NCBI GenBank assembly: GCA_964450265.1 | Contig: CAYVCY010000083.1 | Span: 1-9,687 of the forward strand | Direction: 5' to 3' | DNA: 9,687 nt | Origin: JAEZJZ01 sp964450265 | GTDB lineage: Bacteria; Bacillota; UBA994; UBA5500 | In this document: piece after piece, positions 1 to 7,800 of the stretch | Numbering within the stretch: position 1 is the first letter of the stretch | Layout of the letters: the number at the start of each line of letters is the position of its first letter | Notes under the pieces: model-generated | Database searches by the model: none | Told to the model about the DNA's origin: nothing | What the model saw: only the letters and a program-made list of their open reading frames with translations | Translations under genes and position numbers: made by a program

Positions 1-839
1 GGGTGAGCCAGCAACGCCTGACCGAGTGCCAAGGCATTGCTGCAGTGTCGCTCCATCCGCAGAGCCAGCGTCTTCATCCCCCGTAGCACCAACCAGCAGT
101 CAAAGGGCGACGGAGTGGGGCCCAGGTTGACGGCGACTCGCTTGATCGGCTGGAGCAGATCTGCGCTGCCGATCACGGCACCCCCCATCACATCGGAGTG
201 GCCATTGATGTACTTCGTCAGGCTGTGGATCACCAAATCTGCTCCCAAGGATAACGGCTGACAGACATAAGGGCTGGCGAAGGTGTTGTCGATCAGCACC
301 AGCGCCCCGTGCTGGTGGGACAACCGGCTGAGGGCGGCGATATCGGCTACCTTCATCAGAGGGTTGGAGATGGTCTCCAGATAGACGATCTCGGCACCGG
401 CCTGCAGTGCCCGTTCCGTTGCAGCCAGATCGTAGAAGTCAACAAACTGGATGTCCATTCCGAGCCGCCTCAGCTCCTGAGCAAACTGCACTTCCGTACC
501 GCCGTAACAATCGCGGGTGACCAGCATCCTGCCCCCCTGATCCAGATGGCCCAAGCAGGCGATCAGGATAGCAGCCATCCCCGACGAGGTGACGACAGCC
601 GTCTCTCCCCCTTCCAGCTCCGCCAGCGCTTGCTCCAGCACAGCATGGTTAGGATTATGAAGGCGAGAGTAGGTATAGCCACCCGGCTGACCGTCAAATG
701 CTTGATCCATCTGCTGCAAGCTGTCGAAGGTAAATACCGATGTCTGATAGATCGGGTGAACGGCAGGCGTAGTTGCCGGCGCCTTTGTCTGCTTACCGAC
801 GTGAGCCGCCATCGTCTCCCAGGACACTGCTTTCTTCAT
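1..839 (-). CDS. Cys/Met-metabolism PLP-dependent enzyme (trans-sulfuration family), C-terminus beyond window
   Basis: This reads right to left from an ATG at 839 and is still open at the window edge, giving 279 residues of a family usually near 380-400. Family hallmarks are in order: a YSR phosphate-binding motif (about residues 57-59), SSGMAA (85-90), a Tyr in CYGGT (about 112) that would stack on the cofactor, D184 in IDNTFASPY for the pyridine nitrogen, and the Schiff-base lysine K209 in HSLTKYINGHSD. The start is fixed by a GAGGAGGG ribosome-binding site at 847-854, 7 nt upstream. The family covers cystathionine gamma-synthase, cystathionine gamma-lyase, O-acetylhomoserine sulfhydrylase and methionine gamma-lyase. 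The visible part does not separate these, so I give no gene symbol. It overlaps the upstream methyltransferase gene by 47 bp and is probably co-transcribed with it. The family call is firm and the substrate is open. Confidence 0.93.
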   Translation of the reverse strand, partial: MKKAVSWETMAAHVGKQTKAPATTPAVHPIYQTSVFTFDSLQQMDQAFDGQPGGYTYSRLHNPNHAVLEQALAELEGGETAVVTSSGMAAILIACLGHLDQGGRMLVTRDCYGGTEVQFAQELRRLGMDIQFVDFYDLAATERALQAGAEIVYLETISNPLMKVADIAALSRLSHQHGALVLIDNTFASPYVCQPLSLGADLVIHSLTKYINGHSDVMGGAVIGSADLLQPIKRVAVNLGPTPSPFDCWLVLRGMKTLALRMERHCSNALALGQALLAH

Positions 840-1479
840 TTATATACCCTCCTCTACTCCGCAAAGCCTCCTCAATGTCACAGCGATAAATGAGGAATCT
901 CTCATCGGGATCATCCATCTTAGGGATTTTCACTTCGCTCACCAGCTCGAAGGGGCTGCCTCTCTGCAAGAACTTGATATACTTGGGCATCGGGTAGTAG
1001 AGTATAATATCCACCGGACGTGCGACTTGGTAAACAGAGTCCAGGATGTTGCCCACTACCTGGCTGAAGGTGGTCCCTGAAAAAGGGTTAAAAAAGTAGA
1101 AAATGTTGTCTTCTGGCTCTATCTGATAATGCTCTGCTAACCCAAGCTGAAAACGGATCGGGGCTGGAATATGCTTGGCCCTTTGCTCGTACCTTGCTAG
1201 GTTGTCGATGGCATCCCGATAGGTGATGGCGTTCGCTTCCACGCCAGTCACCGGTATGCGCCAGCGGTTGTGGATGTAGAAGGCCACCCGCCCGAGCCCA
1301 CTGCCAAAATCCACGACCCGATCGGTTTCCTTCGGGTGATAATGCTTAAACAAAAGATCTAAGGCGCGATAAGAGGTGGGTTCATAACGGTGATAACCAG
1401 CCGACTCACCCTGCCATTCGCGGAGACCGGTGGTCCTAATCCGGAGTGCTCGATCATATACCCTTTCGCTCAACAGCAT
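793..1479 (-). CDS. class I SAM-dependent methyltransferase
   Basis: The 228-residue soluble protein has a Rossmann-type methyltransferase core. Motif I is VDFGSGLGR (about residues 57-65). The acidic end of strand 2 is the Glu of GVEAN. A motif IV-like stretch, IFYFFNPFSG, follows. The N-terminal part (GYHRYEPTSYRALDLLF) and the ERFLIYR strand near residue 195 resemble, from memory, an uncharacterised methyltransferase family common in Bacilli; the substrate is unknown. The start ATG has AAGGAAGTG just upstream. The last 30 or so residues, after ERFLIYR, look like a poorly conserved tail. That tail overlaps the first 47 bp of the following PLP-enzyme gene and contains its ribosome-binding site, so the two are likely translationally coupled. 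An extended -10 promoter about 100 bp upstream probably drives both genes. Confidence 0.87.
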   Translation of the reverse strand: MLLSERVYDRALRIRTTGLREWQGESAGYHRYEPTSYRALDLLFKHYHPKETDRVVDFGSGLGRVAFYIHNRWRIPVTGVEANAITYRDAIDNLARYEQRAKHIPAPIRFQLGLAEHYQIEPEDNIFYFFNPFSGTTFSQVVGNILDSVYQVARPVDIILYYPMPKYIKFLQRGSPFELVSEVKIPKMDDPDERFLIYRCDIEEALRSRGGYINEESSVLGDDGGSRR

Positions 1480-1579
1480 TCACCCACTTCCTTGACGCAG
1501 ATAAGCTGCGCGTAAGCGTTTAAGCAGCTGCCTTCTGGAATATGTTACAGATGAGGGCCGCAAAGGCTGCTATTACCCA

Positions 1580-1588
1580 ATTATACCA
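1580..1588 (-). promoter_or_regulatory. extended -10 promoter for the methyltransferase/PLP-enzyme unit
   Basis: Read on the minus strand, positions 1588-1580 spell TGGTATAAT, a perfect -10 hexamer with the TGn extension. No good -35 hexamer lies 16-18 bp upstream; a TGACA sits about 22 bp away, too far to count. Extended -10 promoters can dispense with a -35. Transcription would begin near 1573, leaving a leader of about 94 nt before the ATG at 1479. The would-be -35 region is occupied by a perfect hairpin and the edge of a repeat element. Confidence 0.55.
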
Positions 1589-1590
1589 TG

Positions 1591-1611
1591 GACAGCCACC
1601 CAGCGGCTGTC
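1591..1611. repeat. short perfect inverted repeat, 7-bp stem, 7-nt loop
   Basis: GACAGCC (1591-1597) and GGCTGTC (1605-1611) are exact reverse complements separated by 7 nt. The repeat lies just upstream of the extended -10 box on the minus strand and overlaps by four bases the start of the larger palindromic element at 1608. It could be the outer edge of that element or an operator-like site; the sequence alone does not decide. Confidence 0.55.
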
Positions 1612-1744
1612 ACCCCGAGCGAAGCGAAGGGCCTTACCCGGCCACGCCGCGACGTCGCTGGAATCTAGATTCTTCGCTGCACCCTGAAGGGTGCCCAGAA
1701 TGACACCGCGTGGGCCTGGATTCTTCGCTACGCGCGGAATGACA
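1608..1744. repeat. dispersed palindromic intergenic repeat (REP/MITE-like), with a duplicated right arm
   Basis: The left arm at 1608-1629 begins TGTCACCCCGAGCGAAGCG. The right arm at 1723-1744 is its inverted copy, matching at 18 of 22 positions and ending GGAATGACA. A second right arm ends AGAATGACA at 1705. GATTCTTCGCT occurs twice, at 1668-1678 and 1719-1729. Inside are a 12-bp palindrome GAATCTAGATTC (1661-1672) and a tight hairpin with stems GCACCCT/AGGGTGC (1679-1694). This style of element (TGTCATTCnGAGCGAAGCGAAGAATC) is, as I recall, scattered through intergenic regions of many bacterial genomes. It has no reading frame and no transposase. It sits between two same-direction units, after the terminator of one and before the promoter of the other. 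Confidence 0.75.
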
Positions 1745-1784
1745 ACTGCAGCTTCTTCAACCCCCTCAAACCGTCCCCATGTCC

Positions 1785-1816
1785 AAAAGGCTCCGCACTC
1801 GGAAGCTGCGGAGCCT
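1785..1816 (-). terminator. hairpin terminator of the dnaE-to-reductase unit
   Basis: On the minus strand a perfect 10-bp stem (1816-1807 pairing with 1797-1788) with a 9-nt loop starts 14 nt after the reductase stop codon. It is followed by only four T residues (1788-1785, partly in the stem) before GG. The stem is GC-rich and well placed, but the short T-run makes it a moderate terminator. Confidence 0.65.
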
Positions 1817-1829
1817 GACTTGTCGTATG

Positions 1830-2855
1830 CTATTCGTTAGGCTGCAAGTTGCCGTGGGCGCGCTTGAGCATCTCGCGGATAGGCAGCTGATAGGGGCAGC
1901 GGCTTTCGCAAAGGCCACATTCGGCACAGGTGGCTGCGTTGCTTTCCATGGTGGCATAGCGCCCTTGCGCCCATTCGGCTAGGTTGTAACGAGTGACATA
2001 GCCTTCGAGGATAAAGATCTGGGGGATGCGGATGCCCTCAGGGCAAGGTAGGCAATACTCACAGCGACGGCAGAAGCTCTTGCCTAGCGATTCTATTTCT
2101 TGCTCTAATAGCCTTTCTTCTTCTCTAGAGAGCGGTTGATAACCCGTGGCCAACTGCGCATTCTGGCGCAGCTGTTCCACACTATCCACACCGGGAATGA
2201 GCACGTCCACCAAGGGCTCGGCCAAGAGTTGCCTTAAAGCCAGGTCAACCCGCTGGAAGGAGCCGCCAGCCAAAGGCTTCATGGCGATGGTGCCCATACC
2301 CCGCTCTTTGGCCGCCTGCAACACCGGAATAAACTGCCGTTCCACCGCATTGATCGGCACTTGTACGCTGGCAAACAAACCTGTCTCCACCGCTTGCTGC
2401 AACACCTCGTAATTGTGACCGGTGACACCGATCTGGCGCACTTGACCTGCCTGCACCGCCTGCTGCAGCGCTTCCACGGCCCCCCCTGGGGAGATCACCC
2501 GCTCTAAATCCTGTTTGGTGCTCAGGTTGTGCAGTTGGTAGAGGTCTATGTAGTCTGTCTGAAAGTTACGCAGGCTAATTTGGATATCCTCGCGCATGCC
2601 AGCGGCATCTCGCGCCATGCTCTTAGTGGCGATGATGAACCGGTCGCGCACGCCTTGTAGGGCATGACCGAATTTCTCTTCACTGTCGGTATACCCCCTG
2701 GCGCTATCCAGAAAGTTCACGCCCGCTTCCAGCGCCGCCTCAATCACCTCTCGGGCGACAGCCACGGTTGCCCGCTGGATAGGAATACCGCCGATTCCCA
2801 TCACTGCTACTTCAAACCCGGTCTGTCCAAACTGTTTAAACTGCAAGAGATTCAC
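1830..2855 (-). CDS. aldo/keto reductase with C-terminal iron-sulfur domain
   Basis: The 341-residue protein is a (beta/alpha)8 NAD(P)H-dependent reductase fused to a ferredoxin-like tail. The catalytic tetrad is visible: D50 and Y55 in LDSARGY, K78 in ATKS, and H109 in YQLHN. After the barrel come two cysteine clusters, C262-C265-C268-C271 (CRRCEYCLPCP) and C310-C313-C316-C320 (CAECGLCESRCP). They imply one or two [4Fe-4S] centres, as in the widespread Fe-S aldo/keto reductases of anaerobes. The start is GTG at 2855, preceded by AGGTTAGG; the next in-frame ATG (residue 19) would cut into the first strand. The gap to the pfkA stop is only 8 nt, so the genes are almost certainly co-transcribed. 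The terminator follows directly, making this the last gene of the unit. The substrate is unknown, and linkage to pfkA alone does not show a role in sugar metabolism. Confidence 0.92.
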   Translation of the reverse strand: MNLLQFKQFGQTGFEVAVMGIGGIPIQRATVAVAREVIEAALEAGVNFLDSARGYTDSEEKFGHALQGVRDRFIIATKSMARDAAGMREDIQISLRNFQTDYIDLYQLHNLSTKQDLERVISPGGAVEALQQAVQAGQVRQIGVTGHNYEVLQQAVETGLFASVQVPINAVERQFIPVLQAAKERGMGTIAMKPLAGGSFQRVDLALRQLLAEPLVDVLIPGVDSVEQLRQNAQLATGYQPLSREEERLLEQEIESLGKSFCRRCEYCLPCPEGIRIPQIFILEGYVTRYNLAEWAQGRYATMESNAATCAECGLCESRCPYQLPIREMLKRAHGNLQPNE

Positions 2856-2863
2856 CGCCTAAC

Positions 2864-3829
2864 CTATTGTGATAGTACTTCAGCCAGATGCAATGTCTTG
2901 AGGTCAAATTTCTGTGGGGAACCGAGGGCCTCTGGGATACTCAGGGAAGTCAACTGTCCCTGCTGCCACGCTACCATCACACCGCTTTGCTGATCGCAGA
3001 GCATGTCCACCGCAAAGGCCCCCATTCGGCTGGCCAAGATGCGATCCTGCGCCGTAGGGGATCCACCCCGCTGAATATGGCCCAACACAGTCACCCTGGT
3101 GTCGAACCCAGTGCAGCGTTCCACATATTCCCCGATCTCGAAGCCTCTGCCTGCCCCTTCGCAGATCACGATGATGCTGTGCAGCTTGCCCCGCTGATGA
3201 CCGCGACGCAACCGCTCACATATCTCCTGCTCGGACATATCCTCTTCCGGCACCAATATGGACTCGGCACCTGCTGCCAGCCCGGCAGCCAAAGCGATGT
3301 GACCGGAATACCTGCCCATCACCTCGATTATGAACGTGCGCTCATGGGAAGTAGCAGTGTCTCGAATGTTGTCGATGGCCATCACCGCAGTGTTCACTGC
3401 GGTATCGAAACCGATGGCACTCTCGGTCCCACCAATATCGTTGTCTATGGTCCCAGGAACACCGACCGTAGAAATCCCTTGTTGGTGCAAGGAATAGGCG
3501 CCCCGGAAAGAGCCATCGCCGCCGATCACCACCAGCCCGTCGATACCGGCCTGCTGCAGGTGCGAAATGGCGGCAGCTTGTCCGGCAGCCGTCTTGAAGT
3601 CCTCGCAGCGTGCCGTGCGCAGCATAGTCCCTCCGCGATGGATGATATCCGCCACTGAGCCCCGTTCCAGAGGTAAGAAATCTCCCGCCAGGAGACCCAG
3701 ATAACCTCTGCGAATGCCGACAACCTCCAGCCCTTTATGAACACCTTGGCGCACCACTGCTCGAATTGCAGCGTTCATTCCTGGAGCATCGCCTCCGCTG
3801 GTTAAGACTGCGATGCGTTTCATGGCCAT
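2864..3829 (-). CDS. pfkA: ATP-dependent 6-phosphofructokinase
   Basis: Phosphorylates fructose 6-phosphate to the 1,6-bisphosphate, the committed step of glycolysis, as a cytosolic tetramer. The 321-residue length fits bacterial PfkA (about 320). Visible motifs are TSGGDAPGMNAAIR (10-23), the nucleotide site GGDGSF (103-108), catalytic D129 in TIDND, the MGR motif (171-173), and the substrate-binding residues E224, R245, H251 and R254. The Gly in GGDGS, rather than the Asp of pyrophosphate-dependent enzymes, points to ATP as donor. An upstream-extended frame exists, but the start is set at ATG 3829 because GAGAGGA lies 8 nt upstream and the core begins at once; a second ATG at 3823 gives poor spacing. 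The preceding gene ends 1 nt before this start, so translation is likely coupled. Classical PEP/ADP allosteric control is expected from the family, not seen here. Confidence 0.97.
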   Translation of the reverse strand: MAMKRIAVLTSGGDAPGMNAAIRAVVRQGVHKGLEVVGIRRGYLGLLAGDFLPLERGSVADIIHRGGTMLRTARCEDFKTAAGQAAAISHLQQAGIDGLVVIGGDGSFRGAYSLHQQGISTVGVPGTIDNDIGGTESAIGFDTAVNTAVMAIDNIRDTATSHERTFIIEVMGRYSGHIALAAGLAAGAESILVPEEDMSEQEICERLRRGHQRGKLHSIIVICEGAGRGFEIGEYVERCTGFDTRVTVLGHIQRGGSPTAQDRILASRMGAFAVDMLCDQQSGVMVAWQQGQLTSLSIPEALGSPQKFDLKTLHLAEVLSQ

Positions 3830-3830
3830 C

Positions 3831-4073
3831 TTACGAATCCTCTCTCTTCTGAACGCCACCAGAACGAGAGGGCTGAGCGCAGAGCACGTTACTGAGAACC
3901 TCGTGCGCCTCGGCTGCCTCCGACTGCGGAACCAAGATTTCCACCGGTCCGCTCTCATTACCTTGCAGGAACCGTTTGGTAGCCATCAGCCCTTCCTCGG
4001 TAAGGGCTTTGATGATCCTTTCGGCTAATCTCATGTTCGGTGCGATATAGATAACCTTAAACATTGCATTCAT
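3831..4073 (-). CDS. small DUF2007-like protein (putative signal-transducing family)
   Basis: About 80 residues, beginning MNAMFKVIYIAPNMRLAERI. The layout is one beta strand (KVIYIAPN), a helix (LAERIIKALTEEG), a second strand, and then EILVPQSEAAEAHEVLSNVL. This matches the small DUF2007-type fold, whose members pair a VYxAPN start with a VxxPExxxxEAxxLL end. Homologues next to pfkA in Clostridia are, as I recall, often mislabelled glutamate decarboxylase; nothing here supports an enzyme. The tail after residue 65 is polar and probably disordered. The start is uncertain: GGAGG at 4078-4082 is 4 nt from the ATG at 4073 and 13 nt from the ATG at 4064, while family alignments would favour MFKV (4064). 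The stop is 1 nt before pfkA, so the two genes look coupled. The molecular role is unknown. Confidence 0.75.
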   Translation of the reverse strand: MNAMFKVIYIAPNMRLAERIIKALTEEGLMATKRFLQGNESGPVEILVPQSEAAEAHEVLSNVLCAQPSRSGGVQKREDS

Positions 4074-4233
4074 GTCTCCTCCGTAGCATGTTCGCTGCAC
4101 ACGCGCTCCACATCAACTGTGATGGCCGCAAGTCACAGCGACAAACTTTATGTATCGACTGTTCCGATGTATAGAAACCTCAATCAGCAAGCAGCTCTGT
4201 TGCCTGACGCAAGCATAGCGCTGAGCCAAACCT

Positions 4234-4262
4234 ATGATAGCATAGCCCAAATAACGCTGCAA
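4234..4262 (-). promoter_or_regulatory. possible internal promoter upstream of the DUF2007-like gene and pfkA
   Basis: Read on the minus strand, TTGCAG (4262-4257) is followed after 17 nt by TATCAT (4239-4234), which is 5/6 to the consensus -10 and has a TGn extension (TGCTATCAT). It lies in the 204-bp gene-free gap at 4074-4277, with about 160 nt of leader before the ATG at 4073. The -35 is weak (3/6). I saw no terminator in the gap, so read-through from the upstream genes is also likely. Nothing else clear stands out in this gap. Confidence 0.4.
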
Positions 4263-4277
4263 TTAGCCGAACGCAGC

Positions 4278-4778
4278 CTACCAGTCCGCAGCCTCGCGGG
4301 ACGAGACAGACAGCTGTTGCGAACCCCCATGGGCAATCCGCGCTGAAGCGGCAGCGGCCAGACCGGCCACCAGATCGTCCAAGAATGTATGCACCGCATG
4401 GGCGTGACCATTGATGGTACCTAGGATGCCCATCTTTGTCTTGTCCAAGTGACCGAAATTGGTCAGACCGATGCTCCCATAGACATTGGTGATGGACAGC
4501 GCCAATACCTCGTCGATCCCAAACAGCGGTTCATCTCTGGCGATCACGCTCTGCAGGGGCTCAGGCAACAACCGATTCTCGGCGTAAGTATCCAACAGAA
4601 TTCCCACCATCAACGCATACTGCACCTCACGCTTCCCCAGCACCGCCATCACGTTATGCCGGCAGTATTCCATACTCAATCCAGGATAATAGGGTCGTTG
4701 CAGGGTAAAGACTAGCTCTGCTACATCGGTAAGGCCTACCCCCCGATCCTCTAGCTGTCGAATGACCATTTCTCTCAT
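4278..4778 (-). CDS. phosphatidylglycerophosphatase A-like protein (YutG family)
   Basis: The 166-residue protein is of the soluble PgpA/YutG type. Conserved stretches are LEDRGVGLTDVAELV (9-23), a VLGKREVQYA segment (46-55), LLPEPLQSVIARDEPLFGIDEVLALSITNVYGSIGLTNFGHLDK (70-113), and the family-typical acidic/polar helix TFLDDLVAGLAAAASARIAH (131-150). There is no transmembrane segment or signal peptide, unlike Escherichia coli PgpA. Family members are annotated as phosphatidylglycerophosphatase in phospholipid synthesis, but for the YutG branch this is by homology only. A longer frame opens at 4805; I start at ATG 4778 because AGAGGTGG sits 9 nt upstream. It lies 69 bp after dnaE, separated by a strong hairpin. 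Its C-terminal 15 residues are low in conservation. Confidence 0.85.
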   Translation of the reverse strand: MREMVIRQLEDRGVGLTDVAELVFTLQRPYYPGLSMEYCRHNVMAVLGKREVQYALMVGILLDTYAENRLLPEPLQSVIARDEPLFGIDEVLALSITNVYGSIGLTNFGHLDKTKMGILGTINGHAHAVHTFLDDLVAGLAAAASARIAHGGSQQLSVSSREAADW

Positions 4779-4819
4779 TACTATGTACCACCTCTTGCTT
4801 GCCATCTTTGACAGATTGA

Positions 4820-4841
4820 GCAGGCCCTGCGAAGGGCCTGC
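4820..4841 (-). other. strong hairpin in the dnaE-yutG-like spacer
   Basis: GCAGGCCCT (4820-4828) and AGGGCCTGC (4833-4841) form a perfect 9-bp stem with a 4-nt loop, 6 nt after the dnaE stop codon. On the minus strand the downstream bases are TCAATCTGTCAA, with no T-run, so it is not a canonical intrinsic terminator. It may stabilise the dnaE 3' end, mark a processing site, or partly reduce read-through into the next gene. Confidence 0.6.
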
Positions 4842-4847
4842 ATCACT

Positions 4848-7800
4848 CTATTCAGAGGTCGTCAGAGAAGTGCATACAGCATCGTCGCCAAACAACCGCT
4901 TCACCTCAGCCAGCAAGCTATCGCTACAATCACACCAGTACTTCTCATCGGTCACAATCAGCGCCTGATTGCTGGCCCGCTCTAAGTAAACCGGTGTAGC
5001 ACCGGGATAGCGTCCGAGCAGAGCCTTCAGGTATCCGAGCTGGCCGATCTGTTCATCGTTGAAACGCACCAGCAGTGCCTGATCATCTGGCGCGATTTCC
5101 TTCACCGAGCCAGCAATAATGCTCATCGACTCCTCCCGCAGGTTGGTCTTTCCGTCGATCACCAGGATTCTGTCGTCATCGATCAGGTGACCGTACTTCT
5201 GCATGCTCTCCGGGAACAGAACCACCTCAGCCGTTCCTTCATAATCCTCGATGGTACAAAACATCATCGGCTTACCCGCCTTAGTGATGATGCGCCTCTT
5301 GGCGATCACCCTGCCTCCAATCACCACCGGCGTACCATGTGCAAGCTCGGCAATGTCAGTTAGCGACACCGAGATGCGGCTCTTCAAAGACTGCCGATAG
5401 CGATCCAGTGGATGTCCAGAGACGTACATCCCCAGCAACTCCTTCTCCATCGCCAGCAATTCGTCCGGCGGGAACTCGGGCACATCCGGCAGGCGCCACT
5501 CCACCACCGGGGCAGCACCCGGCCCATCGAGCAGATCGAACAGGGACATCTGCCCGTTTTGCTTGCTCTTCTGGGCGGCCGAAGCCATCTCTAGCGCCGA
5601 ATCCAAGGCGGCCAACAGTTGCGCCCGATTGGCACCGGTGCTGACAAAAGCGCCACAACGGATCAGACTCTCCACTACCCGTTTATTCACCACCCTCAGA
5701 TCCACCCGGGAGCAAAAATCAAACAACGAGGTGAATTTCCCTCCTGACTCCCGGGCATCGACGATGGCATCGATGGCTGTATGCCCCACATTCTTTACCG
5801 CCGCCAAGCCAAAGGACACCTTGCCCTGGTTAGCAGTAAACTTCTGCCGGCTAAGGTTGACATCCGGAGGGACGATAGCCACTCCTAAACGCCTACAATC
5901 CTCAATATAGGCCTGCACCTTGTCCGAGTTACCGGCAACGCTGGTCAACAGGGCGGCCATGAACTCAGAAGGATAGTGAACTTTCAACCATGCCGTCTGG
6001 TAGGCCAAGACTGCATAGCAGGCCGCATGGCTCTTGTTGAAAGCATATTTGGCGAATTCAGCCATCTCGTCAAAGACGTGATTGGCCACTTCAGCCGGCA
6101 CACCCATGCGTTCCGCCCCAGGTACTAATACCTCTCCAGAGTGATCGATAACGCCGTGGATGAAGTACTCCCGTTCTTTCTCCATCACCTCCGGCTTCTT
6201 CTTGGCCATCGCCCGACGCACCAAGTCAGCCCTGCCAAGGGAGTATCCGGCCAATTGACGGACGATCTGTTGCACCTGTTCCTGATAAACCAAACACCCA
6301 TAGGTGACCTTAAGAATGGGCTCCAGCTTGGGGTGTGCATAACGGATCAAGCTCGGGTTATGCTTGTTTTCCACATACTTGGGAATTTGGTCCATGGGAC
6401 CTGGTCGAAACAGGGAGATGCCAGCGATGATGTCTTCGAAGTTCTGTGGCTTCAGCTGTCGCATGAAGTTGCGCATCCCACCGCCCTCCAACTGGAACAC
6501 GCCCAAGGTATCCCCTGAGGTGAGCAGCTCGAAGACAGCTGGATCGTCGAAGATCATCTGGTCCAGATCGATTTCTACATTGTGATTTCGCAAGATATCC
6601 GCCACAGTGTCGGCGATCACCGTCAGAGTGCGCAGCCCTAAGAAGTCCATCTTCAGCAGGCCGAGCTCATCTATGGTGGTCCAAGGAAACTGCGTAGTGA
6701 CGGCGTCACCGTTCTTGGCCAGCGGAACCAGCTCGTCCAAGGGCTGCGGAGCAATCACGACTGCAGCTGCATGCACCGAGGAATGACGAGGTAAACCCTC
6801 CAACGAGCGGGCGATGTCCAGCAGCTGCTTAGTAACCTCATCCTGCTCATAGAGTCGTCTCAGTTCAGACACCTTTTCCATGGCGCTGTCGATGGTGATC
6901 TCCAGCTCTGCCGGGATCAGCTTGGCGATGCGGTCGCCGTCGGCGAAGCTTAAGCCAAGCACTCTGGCCACATCTCGCACCGCGGCCTTAGCCCCCATAG
7001 TCCCGAAAGTAATGATTTGGCAGACGTTCTCGGCGCCATATTTCTCGGTGACGTAATCGATCACCTCTGCCCGCCGCTCGTAGCAGAAATCGGTATCGAA
7101 GTCTGGCATGGAAACACGCTCTTCATTCAAGAAACGTTCGAAGACTAGGCCATAAGGCAGCGGATCCAGCCCGGTGATCCCGAGCACATAGGCCACCACA
7201 CTGCCTGCCCCGGAACCTCGTCCGATGCCTACCGGGATATTGCGACTGCGGGCGTAATTGATGAAGTCCTGCACAATCAGGAAGTAGCTGGCGAACCCCA
7301 TCTTCTCAATCACCGACAGCTCGTAGTTCATCCGCTCAATCACCGCATCGCTGGGCTCTGGGTACCGCCAACTCAGTTTTTCCCGACAGAGATGACGCAG
7401 ATAAGTTTCAGCTGTAAAGCCGGCCGGCACTTCGTAGATGGGCAATTTTGCTTGGCCGAATTCAAACTCAACCTGGCAGCGGGAGGCGATCTGCACCGTA
7501 TTAGCCATCGCTTCACGCACCAAATCCTGGGGCAAATAGCTGAGTCTATCCATCAGTTCATCGGCTGACTTGAGATGAAACTCGGGCACAAAGCGCATCC
7601 GGTTCTGTTCGTGTACCGTCTTGCCGGTCTGAATGCAGAGCAGCGCATCGTGCGCTTGATAATCCTCCGCTTCCACGTAATGGGTATCATTGCTGACTAC
7701 CAGCTTAATACCTGTCTCCTGGTGGATTCTCACCAACCCTTCGTTTACTGGCCGTTGTTCGGGCAGGCCGTGATCCTGCAATTCAAGATAAAAATCGTCA

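Noticed and set aside
309..893. 194-residue plus-strand open frame
   Set aside because: Antisense shadow of the PLP-dependent enzyme, whose motifs are unmistakable on the other strand.
1608..1744. CRISPR-like or terminator reading of the palindromic region
   Set aside because: Arms are inverted and irregular, with no regular spacers, and no T-run follows any stem; a dispersed repeat fits better.
2888..3658. Long plus-strand open frame (256 residues) opposite pfkA
   Set aside because: Antisense to a clear pfkA; the composition is that of a shadow frame and no motif is visible.
5356..5658. Overlapping open frames on both strands within dnaE
   Set aside because: They lie inside the conserved dnaE reading frame and show GC-skewed low-complexity translations.
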